From assembly GCA_014084085.1 (NCBI GenBank), contig NPFB01000035.1:53008-110371 (forward strand): a stretch of 57,364 nucleotides of DNA, read 5' to 3'. The DNA comes from Hondaea fermentalgiana. Its lineage: Eukaryota > Sar > Bigyra > Thraustochytrida > Thraustochytriidae. Below the pieces are notes generated by a model. The model saw nothing but the letters and a program-made list of their open reading frames with translations. It was not told where the DNA came from and ran no database searches. Of this stretch, positions 10,801 through 20,262 are shown piece after piece; position 1 is the stretch's first letter; every line of letters starts with the position of its first letter. Made by a program: the position numbers and the translations under genes.

Positions 10801-13552
10801 CGCTCGTGGCGCCAGGATTCTCATTCACGTCGTGGTGTTTTCGCGCAGATGCAAGTATCTCCCGCAGCAGCGAAATAACGGGGGTGTTTCCCATGTCCAC
10901 CACAGTCGCCTCGAGGTCTGCCTGGAAGGCGGCCAAGTTTTCCTGCGAGGCACGCTGTTCATCGTGAAGATCCGTGGCAAAAGCGGTGCCCAGATCTGCC
11001 AGTTTTTGCGCAAGTACATCGCGTTCAGCTACAGCACCCTCACGGGCCGAACTTTCGTCCACGAGCTGGAGCTCGACGCGGATCTGATGCTGCTTAGCCT
11101 CTTCTAGCTGCCGCTGAAGTTCGGCGAGTCGTCCGCGCATTTCTTGCGCAGACAAAGCCTCCTCTTGGCGCTGTGCTTCTGCTTCGTCTGCGTCGTGTTG
11201 TGCCCGTTCGAGACTTGCAGCAAGCTGCGATCTCTCCAGACGAACTTCGCGCAAATCTTCTTCCAGCTTGGCGACTGTTCGCTGCTGCGCGGTTACATTG
11301 GCTTCTGCGCGATTCGCGCGCTGCGTGAGGTCGGCGAGCAGATGTTCGCGTTGCGCCTGGCCATCGAGCGTGAGAGCAGCTGATTCATCGTCGATTGCGA
11401 GACCATGCTGGTCTTGGAGCACGGCCAAGGTTTCTTCTAAAAAGCCAAGACGAGCCTTGTCCTGCTCGTAGCATATTTCTGCGACGCGTTGTTTGGCTTG
11501 CGCACCTTCGAGCTCCACTTCGAGCTCTTCCCCGCGACGCTGGAGAGACTTGCATCGCTCCACGTGTTCGCTTCGCAACGTAGCGAGGCGTTCCTCGGCA
11601 AGACGCTGCGCTGCACGCGCCTGCTCCACATCGCTGGCCAAGGAAGCCTTCTCCTCCAGTAGAATGTGCTTTTCACGAACATGCGAGACGATGCGCCGAT
11701 TCATGACCGCGAGCTGCTCTGCATGTTGACGCTCAGTCTCGAGGAACTTGTTTTCGTGCTCAGCTTCCACTGCCTGTTGCAGAGAAATATGCTCTGCGAT
11801 TTGATGCTCAAGTCCAGCAACTTCTTCTTCGCGGTCTTCAAGCTGGACTTGAAGACCGTGCACGCGCAGCCTGAATTGCGCAAAAACGCGTTCTTGCTGC
11901 CCTTGGCTCATGGGCAGCGAATCATCGTCAGGCATGCCGACGAGCGTCGCAGCCGTGGCGAGGGGATCGTCTCTCGCAGTACCATTGTTTGCGCCCCCTT
12001 TACGAAAGTTGCGACCCCTTTCGCTGGAGGTTTTGTTGCCGCCACCTCTGAGCAGAGCGCCCGTACTGCTGCTTCGCGGTCGATTCTTTCGACGCAAAGG
12101 GGAGTTATTAAAATGTCGATCATTCTCATCGCTGTGTGTACGCTGTCGAGTACCACCTTTTTCGCTAAGTTCCGCGAGCTTGACCTTGTGCTCGTCAAGT
12201 TGCCGAGCAAGGCGCTGCAGAATCACAGTGTGCGAAACAGCCGGCACATCCGCGTAGACAGCGGAAACGCGAAATCCATGCAAATCGCGCTCTTGGCGCC
12301 GCATTATATCGTGTGCGTCCGCGAGACTTTCTCGCAGCTGCTGCAGCTCTGCGTCCATTGCATGCAGACGGCCATCACTTTCTACCTTGACCATGGCGAG
12401 TTGACCGGCCACGTCGGCTTGTTCAGCGTATTTGCGATGAAGATCAGACTTGCCAGAAAGCACGCGCACCGTAGATTCGAGGTTGCGACGATGAATGGCG
12501 CCCTTTTCCGACGCAACGCGCACCTGTTGCTCGAGGGTTCGTACCTTGTTAAGCAGGCTTCGTCTCTCAAATTGAACGTTCTCCTTGAATTCTCGATCGC
12601 GGGCCCCGGCGCGCACCAGCTGCGAGCGCAAGTCGACGATCTCCTCGCTTTGCTGAAGAACCAGCGCTTCAAGCTGGCGCATGGGTGCCTCCTGCGCGAC
12701 ACTTTGCGCCGAAACACTGTCAATACTTTGGCGGCGCGTGTGCTCTGCCGGGGGTTGAGCGTCCCGGTGTCGGAATTGTTCCGCCTGCTTTGGCGCAAGA
12801 GGGGGGCGCTGCCGTTCTGCCGCGTACTTGGTCAAAGACACGCGAAGAGAGCCATTTTCCTTTTTCAACGAGTCGAGTTCGGCAGACATTTGACGCATTT
12901 GCAGCTCGAGCTGACGTGCACGCTGTTCTGATGGGTGTTCACGGTCTGCGTCCTCCTCGAGAGACTTCATTGCTACGCGTAGACGGCGCAGCTCGTTTTC
13001 GTCTTGCAAGGCAGTTCGCTTGGCTGTTTCCAAGAGATCTTCAAAGACGGCTTTTTCAGACTCGAGTTCGGCAACTTTGAATTGGGCTTCCTCGCGCTGT
13101 TCCTCCGCTTCGCGAAGTTTGGTTCGCATATCGTTGCGCGCTTTTTCGGCTCCTTCCAGCGCGGCTTGTTGGCGCGCAGACTCGTTACGGTGCAGCTCTT
13201 TCACCTGAGTCAATTCCTGGTTCATTTCTTGCGCTGCAGCATGACCCTGGCGCAAACTGGCAAGCTCTGCCACGAGAACCTCGATTTGTTCACCTTGATC
13301 CATGGCTTTGTCTCGCAGTTCTGCCTCGCGTTGCTTGCTCTCCTCGAGCTCGCGCCGCACAGGAAGTGCTTGCACTTCTTCCTCGAGACTTTTGATACGC
13401 TCATCCTTTTTGGCAAGAATCGCAAGGACTTTTTGGCTTCGACGTTCGAACTTGGCACGCTCCTCTTCGAGTTGCCGTGCTGGTACCGTGGGTTCGCGGA
13501 CCACTGCCGGGGCGCCTTGCATGGGCCTGGCCTGGGGCTTTCGCGACGACAT
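7862..13552 (-). CDS. Giant coiled-coil protein (1,896 aa)
   Basis: One uninterrupted exon encoding an almost continuous coiled coil from about residue 25 to 1790, rich in Glu, Gln, Arg, Ala and Leu in heptad spacing. One polar, Arg/Ser/Asn-rich break with a run of glycines (around residues 480-545) interrupts it. The final 110 residues are non-coiled and helical (for example LELSPEDVRDLF) and could be a binding module. No motor, kinase or membrane segment is visible. Such architecture is typical of centrosomal, basal-body, rootlet or golgin tethers; I cannot choose between them. It is divergent from the IQ-motif gene, with 772 bp between start codons. Frequent GCG/CTCGAG-like codon patterns create long shadow frames on the opposite strand. 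Confidence 0.85.
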   Translation of the reverse strand: MSSRKPQARPMQGAPAVVREPTVPARQLEEERAKFERRSQKVLAILAKKDERIKSLEEEVQALPVRRELEESKQREAELRDKAMDQGEQIEVLVAELASLRQGHAAAQEMNQELTQVKELHRNESARQQAALEGAEKARNDMRTKLREAEEQREEAQFKVAELESEKAVFEDLLETAKRTALQDENELRRLRVAMKSLEEDADREHPSEQRARQLELQMRQMSAELDSLKKENGSLRVSLTKYAAERQRPPLAPKQAEQFRHRDAQPPAEHTRRQSIDSVSAQSVAQEAPMRQLEALVLQQSEEIVDLRSQLVRAGARDREFKENVQFERRSLLNKVRTLEQQVRVASEKGAIHRRNLESTVRVLSGKSDLHRKYAEQADVAGQLAMVKVESDGRLHAMDAELQQLRESLADAHDIMRRQERDLHGFRVSAVYADVPAVSHTVILQRLARQLDEHKVKLAELSEKGGTRQRTHSDENDRHFNNSPLRRKNRPRSSSTGALLRGGGNKTSSERGRNFRKGGANNGTARDDPLATAATLVGMPDDDSLPMSQGQQERVFAQFRLRVHGLQVQLEDREEEVAGLEHQIAEHISLQQAVEAEHENKFLETERQHAEQLAVMNRRIVSHVREKHILLEEKASLASDVEQARAAQRLAEERLATLRSEHVERCKSLQRRGEELEVELEGAQAKQRVAEICYEQDKARLGFLEETLAVLQDQHGLAIDDESAALTLDGQAQREHLLADLTQRANRAEANVTAQQRTVAKLEEDLREVRLERSQLAASLERAQHDADEAEAQRQEEALSAQEMRGRLAELQRQLEEAKQHQIRVELQLVDESSAREGAVAERDVLAQKLADLGTAFATDLHDEQRASQENLAAFQADLEATVVDMGNTPVISLLREILASARKHHDVNENPGATSDLRALERMADAVLQSEQARFAVEAKLRGAEWTKEALSARINRLARALARQRQDEARSEASLHALERRYELEGSIRQMQHERLRKLEADRAATAEKLLVRASAQLRAQTQRCRSLERLAKTHDLALDSCVDVDVEDAEADLLSEVHASSERILQLESELAESSLRLEHYKTNTDGEGEKQKAFVERERKLAEGFKMEASILRDQLHESKREMVNLAFEYETKLMVHESAPALQEMGNPAELRMRMLEQAKEINELHARVAELQEENSFVREVEPSSTGADVSVRRDATRGSIADAQSEEPKDAPSSKTPHETSKLEVLAEETAQILLEQKDKQIKRLRAEADILTRRLADAARANKSLSAANSSVVATLQKFQRRLEKRGPAATASADGIAERLQSFLGLLQGVELEQAVRRINVVLDRYDRERERQRMAEQQEMARLRQEVHSLHERLSKDEEVNKEQLRAAESSQSVSKAECASLRSRLETLQSERDDLHAQVVRLEERLRRTKVQSGQVEALQNELVALRERELSLAQSKEDALSALREEAEQERSALQEQIEDLESGATVNEVRASERKRAQARIKALERRVNEHKGSTDRLKEQLGALKKTWQSPEAVAKLRADLATSRAEIRKYRADAARKRDMLQAAAEKATEEKGAEDDLRRRAQRLEAQARAAQTEARNKENLAQASRQSSERAKSELNEAVKELEELREKVRSLSRERTALRSRIDMLKQEQQQHQQMREQQMREQQLRQPNEAGLFSDARAAAQTVASRDVEKELSAKLDRWRKRASAAENQLETYKRKLASLEEDHKEAQRQTSSAKDSIAQLKAKARAAERESQALEARAVKMEELAEANHRETVEVERALHATLLRVSDEALEIRRKCYVPDASASSEVDGAAGTDANAVAKMLELSPEDVRDLFGAEARCSDPVASAAFQSLRNAVQRHKTFVNHIFTTRGSLPSRLSQSELRRLVQSTCALWRS

Positions 13553-14324
13553 GCCTTACTATTGTGTAAGGGCTTGGGTAATGATCTCGAAATCGTTTGC
13601 GCCTCGGTGTGCTAAACTCGTTTTTGCTTGATTTGATGATGCGAGAGCACAGCCCGTCTGATGAGCCCCCGACAAGTCTGGGCAAGACTGTCTTCTTTGG
13701 GCTCTTGCGTTGGCGTGGTGTAGATTGGTTGGGATTGATCTTCTCTGGTGAAAGGTTTCCTTGGGGGCTCTGACTTCACAAGCTCTCTTTCAAGTTGTGC
13801 ACGTGCGTCCGTCAGCACTTGCCTCGGACTCACCTGAGATCACCTCAAGGAGACCTCCGCGTGCGCCGCCGCAGCCGGCAGGCGCGGGGCCGAAGGGCGT
13901 GCTGCTCGAGCACGGAGCCCGCTACTTCGAAGTCTGGGCTCCCTCGCCTCGCCCTGCAACCGCCGGAAAAAATATTTCCGTGCACGATAACTCTCAACGG
14001 CTATAGGCCTATTATGAATGACGATGCCATCATGTATGTGATCATGACGATCAGTGAATCGAATGAAAAAACCAAGGTCAAGGTGGGGAGGGGCGGCCTT
14101 GCACGTGCGTACGCTAGATCCGGAGAACAGTTTTTCTTGTTTTGCGGTTGCCGCGCACATTCATTGGCGCAGGAACTACAGTTGGAGCGTGGCGCCTCCC
14201 GTTTTGCAAACGCAAGTTTTGCCTTTTCTCGGGACGAGCGCAGGGGCGCCATTGCACAGTCCTCTAGAGAGCAAGAGCTTGCAAGCTGGCTGCTTCAATC
14301 GACAGATATTATAAACAAGTAGCC
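13553..14324. promoter_or_regulatory. Shared divergent promoter region
   Basis: 772 bp between the start codons of the giant coiled-coil gene (minus) and the IQ-motif gene (plus). It must hold both promoters and leaders. No TATA-like box or tandem array is apparent. A 175-codon plus-strand frame (13795-14322) runs up to the next start but has no coding character. Confidence 0.5.
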
Positions 14325-16373
14325 ATGGAAGCGTCCATTCAGCATCGCATCGCATCTTTGCGCCGAGAACTTGCCGACGCGACGCGGCTCGAAGCCGAGC
14401 TCGGACAGCGCACCAAAAACACTGTGCGTAAATCAGACCAAGCCAAAGTTACTTCCGATCAAGAGACCGCGATGCTTATGCGGAGGGCCATGTACGATCC
14501 GTCGCGAGGCAACATTGTATCCAACCAGAAGTCTGTCATTCCTGCAAGACGATCAAATTTGAACTGGATTGAAGAAAACAAAGCAGCATTCCCGCAAGAG
14601 CCTGCAGTTTCATATCTACGTACGAAATCAGACGAGGCGCCGCCGCTTCCGCGCGACGAAGACGATGTTTACAAGGTACTTTCACGAGCCGCAAAGCCTC
14701 CTCGCAAAACAAAAGCTGTCAGACCGCGACCACCGAAACGTAATCGAGGTATTGCGCGCGTTCAGTCTGCGACGCAGCTCCCGAAACTTGTCGAATCGCT
14801 GGAAGCAGCCAACAATGCACAAGACAGAGCCTTGGAGGCCTCGATCGAAGCGATGCAAAAGTCTCTTGAGGCACAACACTTGCATACGGCACCTGAGCGC
14901 AGATCAGAAAATTTGTTCAATACTGACGATAAAGTGTTGGAAAACCGCAGGAGACCGGAACGACAGCACCTCGACCGTATTCGTGCGCCCGGAATTGTAC
15001 TCGCGCCAATTTTGGATGTCATGCAGAGATATATTATGCGACAGGCTCTTTATCAAGTGCGAGCCTACGCAAAAAGTGTCGATTCATTGGAGACGCATTT
15101 CATGCTGTACCCCCAAGCTGTGCTGGGCTTGCAAGCACGCTATCGTGGACGCAAAGACAGACTTCGTGTGCGGAAGTTGGAAGAGAAACGAGCCGAGCAA
15201 AGGATGCGAGCCTCCATTACTATTCAAAGCTTTTGGCGGCAGTGTCGTGCAAGGCTTCGCATTGCCAAAGTCCGCGACGAATTGCGAGTGTCTGCTGCGT
15301 TAAGAGTGCAGCGAGTCTGGCGTGGTGCCCGTGCGCGGAGACGCGCTTGGGTGATTTTGCGTCGCAGAATATGGGCCATTGCTCAAGTGTGGCTTTCCAT
15401 GGGTGTTCAATCTTCTTCGCACGTTGTACAGAGTGCAGGACTCTCGACGCAGGAGCACGCTGCTCTCTCGCAGGTGGCGCAGGTCATGGTGGACAGCAAG
15501 AGGCGAGTTCCAGAGCTCTCACCTCATGTACTCAGTGGCTTGCTTCAAGGCGTGCGCGTGGCTATCTTTGTTCGTGACACCGTTGCCCAACGTGAGGAAA
15601 ACTTGAAGGATGAGGCCGTGCGTCCCGCCGAAAGCGCTCCTGAACGACGCGAGAAGGAAGCGATCCGCAAGAGAGAGATCGCTGAGCAACGTCGGCGCGA
15701 ATCTCTTCGCAAAGCAGAAGAGAGACGAAAAGCAGCAGAGGCCGAGCAAGCCTTTATGGAGCGTGCGCTTCGAGAGGAACGCGAGCAAATGCTGCAAGAG
15801 CAACGCAGAAAGGCTGCCGTTCAAGAGGAGACCTCACGCAAGCTTGCCGCTACTCGTGCTGAACAAGAAGAGAAGCGCAGGCGTAAAGCGAGCGAAGAGC
15901 GCGCTGCGCAGCGTGCAAAGGAACGCGAGATCGAACGACGGAGAATGGCTCTTGCCGATGCGCGGCGCACGCTGAATGCGCAATGCGAGGAGGATGTCTT
16001 TGCCTTGCGAGAAGTGCATCTTCCCTCAGCACTTCGTGATCTTAAGTTCGGGATTGCGCAGAAGCGAGTCAGCCTTGTCGCGGAGCAGCGGAAGCTCAAA
16101 GCACGTCGTCTTGCAATACAAGCCCAGCTAAAGGAGCCGCTGGTCCCATCAGCTGCCAAGGTCAAGTTGAGAGACGCTCTGGCAACTCTGACTCAGGAGG
16201 AATCCACTCTTGCAAGCTCGCTGCGCGGCCTCGACGATGAACATAAGCATGGTGTACAATTGCTGGAGACCTCTATGGATGAGCGTGAAGAAGAGATCCG
16301 TGCCCAGTATGCCGCGCTGCGACGCGATGCAGAGAATGAAATCTCACTTTGTGTTCGTGACGGCAAATTATAG
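14325..16373 (+). CDS. IQ-motif coiled-coil protein
   Basis: A 682-residue basic protein; the start ATG sits in a good eukaryotic context (GCCATGG). Three IQ-type calmodulin-binding helices follow one another: around 265-285 (LQARYRGRKDRLRVRK), 295-314 (TIQSFWRQCRARLR) and 322-345 (ALRVQRVWRGARARRRAW). From about 425 to 560 a long charged helix of Glu/Arg/Lys-rich heptads follows, then another helical region to the end. IQ plus charged coiled coil is a common plan of flagellar, basal-body and cytoskeletal proteins in protists. Calmodulin or centrin binding is inferred from the motifs. The gene shares a divergent promoter region with the giant coiled-coil gene. Confidence 0.75.
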   Translation: MEASIQHRIASLRRELADATRLEAELGQRTKNTVRKSDQAKVTSDQETAMLMRRAMYDPSRGNIVSNQKSVIPARRSNLNWIEENKAAFPQEPAVSYLRTKSDEAPPLPRDEDDVYKVLSRAAKPPRKTKAVRPRPPKRNRGIARVQSATQLPKLVESLEAANNAQDRALEASIEAMQKSLEAQHLHTAPERRSENLFNTDDKVLENRRRPERQHLDRIRAPGIVLAPILDVMQRYIMRQALYQVRAYAKSVDSLETHFMLYPQAVLGLQARYRGRKDRLRVRKLEEKRAEQRMRASITIQSFWRQCRARLRIAKVRDELRVSAALRVQRVWRGARARRRAWVILRRRIWAIAQVWLSMGVQSSSHVVQSAGLSTQEHAALSQVAQVMVDSKRRVPELSPHVLSGLLQGVRVAIFVRDTVAQREENLKDEAVRPAESAPERREKEAIRKREIAEQRRRESLRKAEERRKAAEAEQAFMERALREEREQMLQEQRRKAAVQEETSRKLAATRAEQEEKRRRKASEERAAQRAKEREIERRRMALADARRTLNAQCEEDVFALREVHLPSALRDLKFGIAQKRVSLVAEQRKLKARRLAIQAQLKEPLVPSAAKVKLRDALATLTQEESTLASSLRGLDDEHKHGVQLLETSMDEREEEIRAQYAALRRDAENEISLCVRDGKL

Positions 16374-17046
16374 CTCCAAACCGCAAGTAATTTCACATAC
16401 AAATGTCGAGGACTGTTCTGCGGTTCAAGCTCGCCGTCATTCCTTCTTTCCAACTCTCTTTCTGCTCTTCTTCATTTTTTCACCTGCAACAAACGAAGCC
16501 TTTCCTGGTCCTCATCATCTTCACGCCCCCGCTACCAAGACCCTTGTTTCTAGGTCTACACAATAGTAGTAGTCGCAGTAGTCAGTAGGCTCAGGGCAGG
16601 TATATCTGAAGTGCGTTTTCTGCAGTGCGTTTTTGGGCGGGGCAACAAAATATGAACCCGTTTTTGCACGATCGGGTGCGCGCCCTGGTTTGAGTCCGTA
16701 TTGGGTATAAACATTGGACAAGAATTTATTTGGACAAGAATTTGAGGCGTCTCTAGCACTGTCGCGTCGCCCATCCGCCATTTGGGGCCTTTCGGACCGA
16801 GTGCAGTCACGAGCCAGCATGAGCCGGGGAACGAGCCAACATGAGTTAACATTGACGAGCCGCGCCGGGGGCACGAGCCGACTTGAGCCAACATGGACCG
16901 TTAAACTGTGCATGCAAACCTCTAACGCGGGTCAATAAAATGGCTTGCTGGTGCAACAAGAGAACGCAATCGTGCAAGCCCGATCAATGCCAAGTCGACC
17001 TTGTAGTAAAAGTAACGGCAACATCAGGAGCCTTTTTTTTTTTAAA
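16374..17046. other. Intergenic region left of the gap
   Basis: Contains the 3' end of the IQ-motif gene, a TAGTAGTCGCAGTAGTCAGTAG stretch near 16564 and a short imperfect tandem repeat at 16808-16893 (listed separately). Open frames here lack coding character. Confidence 0.5.
16808..16893. repeat. Imperfect ACGAGCC minisatellite
   Basis: About four units of 18-24 bp, each beginning with ACGAGCC and most continuing with an ACATGAG-like segment. Copies diverge in length and sequence. Confidence 0.6.
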
Positions 17047-17104
17047 TTAATTTACCCAATGCCAGTCCAAAAACCCGTCTTGATCAATGACTTTCTGTAT
17101 AATC

Positions 17105-17204
17105 NNNNNNNNNNNNNNNNNNNNNNNNNNNNNNNNNNNNNNNNNNNNNNNNNNNNNNNNNNNNNNNNNNNNNNNNNNNNNNNNNNNNNNNNNNNNNNNN
17201 NNNN
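17105..17204. other. Assembly gap (100 N)
   Basis: Exactly 100 Ns, a customary placeholder for a scaffold gap of unknown size. Any reading frame across it is meaningless. Confidence 0.99.
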
Positions 17205-17324
17205 AGACGCGGCAGTATAGAGCTCTGCCTCCGCCTGCGCGGCTTCGTTCACCTCGCCGCTTGATCCCTTGTTCCCTCGCCCTCTGCCGAAGACGGCGAA
17301 GATGCTTTTTCTCAATCTTTCCAT
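17205..17324 (-). CDS. Partial 5' end of a gene cut by the gap
   Basis: A minus-strand ATG at 17324 opens a frame of 40 codons (MERLRKSIFAVFGRGRG at the start) that runs into the assembly gap. Codon use is mixed but increasingly GC-ending toward the gap. On the far side of the gap, 17047-17104 reads on the minus strand to a stop shortly after DQDGFLDWHW, which could be the protein's C-terminus. The true length between the two ends is unknown. I do not recognise the product. Confidence 0.35.
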
Positions 17325-18146
17325 GGTGCAAGTAGCCTCACCGTCCTTTGATTCGACTGCGCGCCCCTTCTCGCGCGCGGCTGTCCCCACCCGAGCGCTG
17401 TTGCCCTCGCCCCCGCGGCTGCGCGTCCTCGACCTCGCTCTCGTGCGGCGAATTGGTTCTGCTGCTCGCGCTCTGCTCCTACCGCCCTTGGCGGCTGGAG
17501 CGGGGGGATAAGAATTCCAGAATACCCCCTTGTATGGGCCTACCATGTGCAAAGGTCCGAGTGTGGTTCTGCTGGAGGGAGCAAAACGAGAACTGTATGC
17601 TGCGCGTGCTGCGCATTTTTTCCGAAGCCCTTCTTCTCTCCATACAAAATCTGGGGGGCGGGTGCGTGCACAACGCAGCCGCCACTGCCAATGGCTAGCG
17701 GCGGTTCTCCAGCGTCGGTTCTCCAGCGTCCGTCCGCAGCCTTTCCCCTCACCGCATCCGCGAGTGGTGATGGGCCTGAAGGAAAAGGAAAGCGGGCCGG
17801 GCCTGGAAGGCGAAGGGGGAAAGGGGGATGACAGGAGCGATTAGGAAGTAAATCGAAGGGTAAACGGGGTAAACGATGAAAGTGTGCGGACGCTCTCGCG
17901 CCTGGCTGTTGGCGCAGCAGGCTGCCGAGAGTGAGTCGCCAAACGAGCGTGCCGCGCCAAACTCGTTGCGCGGACCGACCGACCGAGCCTGACAGCTCTT
18001 TCACGAGGTTTATGTGTGCCTGGCTCCCTCGTGAGCGATCTCGATGGCGAACTTGCATTGACAAATGTCGTCCGGGGTGTCGTGCGCCTTCCCCCTTTTA
18101 AGAGGGGAACTCGGGGGAACAGGCAAAAAAAAAAAAAAGCTGCCTT

Positions 18147-18300
18147 CCAAAGTGCCGCCTGAAAATGGGGGTCAATTGCTTGTGCTTAAGGCCCTGGAGT
18201 TACAAACACGTGAAGCCGACCCAAAAAAGGGCTCACACTAGAAAAGGGTCACCCCCCCTCTTCTCCGAAGTGCCGCCAATTGTCTGATGCTAAGGACGCA
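18147..18300. repeat. Two diverged direct repeats
   Basis: The segment CCAAAGTGCCGCCTG... CAATTGCTTGTGCTTAAGG is echoed about 115 bp later by CCGAAGTGCCGCC AATTGTCTGATGCTAAGG, with a deletion in the second copy. It looks like an old duplication. Confidence 0.45.
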
Positions 18301-18568
18301 AAAAATGACTCATTGATGTGTAGCACGACGGTACACACCTAGGATATTTGCTACATGATTACAGGTTTTGTTCTCCCTAGTAGTATGATAAGATTTCTCT
18401 TGACGACGCCCGTCACGATGAGCTATCCAGCACCTTAACACCAGGTGGTAAACTGCTGTAGGATCATGCAACACGCGATGTAGGACCTAGGCACCTACCC
18501 ATCGTGCAAACCGCAATGCGCATCGCAACACAATCAACGCGTATGACACAAGTCGCACCCACTGCAAT

Positions 18569-18727
18569 AATGCCGTCCTAACGAGGCTCGGCGTATCACT
18601 CCGTCAGTGAGTAATGCCGCCCTTGACCAAGGCCCAGCGCATTACTGAATAATGTCGCCTTGACGAAGGCCCGGCACATTATTCCATCACCTTAAATGCC
18701 GCTTTTATATGAGCCCGCGCATTTTCC
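18569..18727. repeat. Degenerate tandem repeat, 38-44 bp period
   Basis: Four units starting at 18569, 18613, 18651 and 18695, each beginning AATGCCGCC or a close variant (AATGTCGCC), followed by an AAGGCCC-like core and, in most copies, a GCGCATTA-like segment. Spacings are 44, 38 and 44 bp. The last copy is the most diverged. Confidence 0.65.
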
Positions 18728-19822
18728 TTTCAACATGCTATTCACACCATGAAACATGGTCTAAGCTGCACGAACCCACGTGTGCGTGGCTTCGTCCGCC
18801 AGCAGTCCCAAATCACCCTAGCGCTCGAACCCAGGACGAGGTTCTGAGTCAACCGCGACCAGGGTGGCCATTTGCAAACGGGCTCTTTCCAACCGTTCGA
18901 CTCCCTTGCAACCTAGGCAAACAACTACAGTCTCCGAGTAGCAGCGAGAGACTCCAACTTCTTCCTCCCCATTGCGCTACGCGCGGAGGGGAGATTCTTT
19001 TTACGTTTGCCCGAATCATCGTTGTTGTAGTTTCTTTCAATCAGACTTTGCGTCAATATCTTCTTGACGTATATAGCTACCAATCGAACAGGTGATTGGC
19101 TTCGGAAGTCTCACGCTACTTTACCGGTGTCTCGAATGCAAACGACCCCTCTGAACTGCAGCACTAGATCCTTTCTTCTCACTCGCCAACTTCTCGAGCA
19201 CTGTTTTGATTTCTTGCACTTCATCTGCGATTACAAGACTTTTCATAGCTTGATCAGTTTTCAAAAAAATGGCAGAATATGATCATTAAAACGACCGAGT
19301 CATCAACTGCTCTGACAAGCATTGAGCAAAAGCTTTGAACAGCAGCAAAAAGACCAAGTGGGCCCTTGCTTACCAGATGGTTAACGAATTAACGAAGACG
19401 GCCAGACATATAAAATTACCCACGGACCGAGCTTGTGTAATGAAAAAACAAATAGCGGGAAAAGGACCCTATTGATCCACAATAATGGAGTGGACATTTG
19501 CAAGCTGTGTAGTGCCGACTTGCGCCAACGAAATGTTCCGGTAACAAGCTTTTTCAAGGTGGATCCTGAACCCCATAATCCCAGAGACTACGTTTGCAAA
19601 GGACATACTGTTATCAAATCATCGGCACGTGGCATGGGCTTACAGAGTGCGCTTCTACAACGCTTTCCATAAGACCGGCTCTCGTGTTCATGTTTTATTG
19701 CCCCCCATGGCGACCTCCATTGCGGAGAAATGTTCTGCATATAACTAATAATTCACTAGTTCACTGGAGCTCGGACTAAAAACGCACTTGAGATCGCGGG
19801 ATCTTTAAAGCCCCGCAGGATA

Positions 19823-19890
19823 ATACTACTACTACTGCTTACGACTATTACTACTATTACTACTACTATTACTACTACTACGACGACTAG
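19823..19890. repeat. ACT/ATT trinucleotide microsatellite
   Basis: An interrupted run of ACT and ATT triplets about 370 bp upstream of the PTEN start codon. Confidence 0.9.
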
Positions 19891-20262
19891 TTTGTACTTT
19901 TGGCGGGCCATCTACCTGGCTACTTCTACTATTCCTGCAACGCAGACACGTTCGACGGCGGCGAAGCTGGACGCTGGCGAGGACGGCGCGCCCGATCGCG
20001 CGCCCCCACGAGCTCCACCGTCGCCGCCCGCCCTCCGTTGCACGGCGTGGGCGCGAGCCGAGCGTGAGTCCACGTGTGCGCGGAGAAAGCGCGATCAAGG
20101 CTCGGCGCGTGCGCCGCGAGGGTGCGTACGCACGCACGCGCGGCGACTGGCGCTGCGCGGAGAAGGAGAAGGAGCGCGGGGACGCAAGGTCGCGCGCGAG
20201 AGAGCTTGGACGCGCGCGAGCGAAGAGGGAGGCCGGCTTGATCCTCTCCTCTTTGAGACAAG

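Larger units (their letters stand above)
17332..20262. other. Gene-poor region with degenerate repeats
   Basis: About 2.9 kb without a supported gene. It holds a poly-A tract near 18126, a pair of diverged direct repeats (18147-18300), a four-unit tandem repeat (18569-18727), an ACT trinucleotide tract (19823-19890) and, at its right end, the GC-rich leader of PTEN. The 128-codon frame at 18709-19095 has no coding character. Fragments that resemble pieces of tRNA do not fold into one. Confidence 0.55.

Noticed and set aside
11666..12931. 421-codon plus-strand frame
   Set aside because: It is the reverse complement of the giant coiled-coil gene; its residues are the antisense of heptad codons and show no domain.
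13795..14322. 175-codon plus-strand frame before the IQ-motif gene
   Set aside because: Not in frame with the gene start context, no recognisable segment, codon use unlike either neighbour; it is most likely leader.
18780..18990. tRNA-like pieces on the minus strand (GGTTCGAG near 18824; TAGCGCAATGG near 18975)
   Set aside because: The stems do not pair: the T-loop would be nine bases with a mismatched stem, and no acceptor stem or D-arm lies at the right distance.
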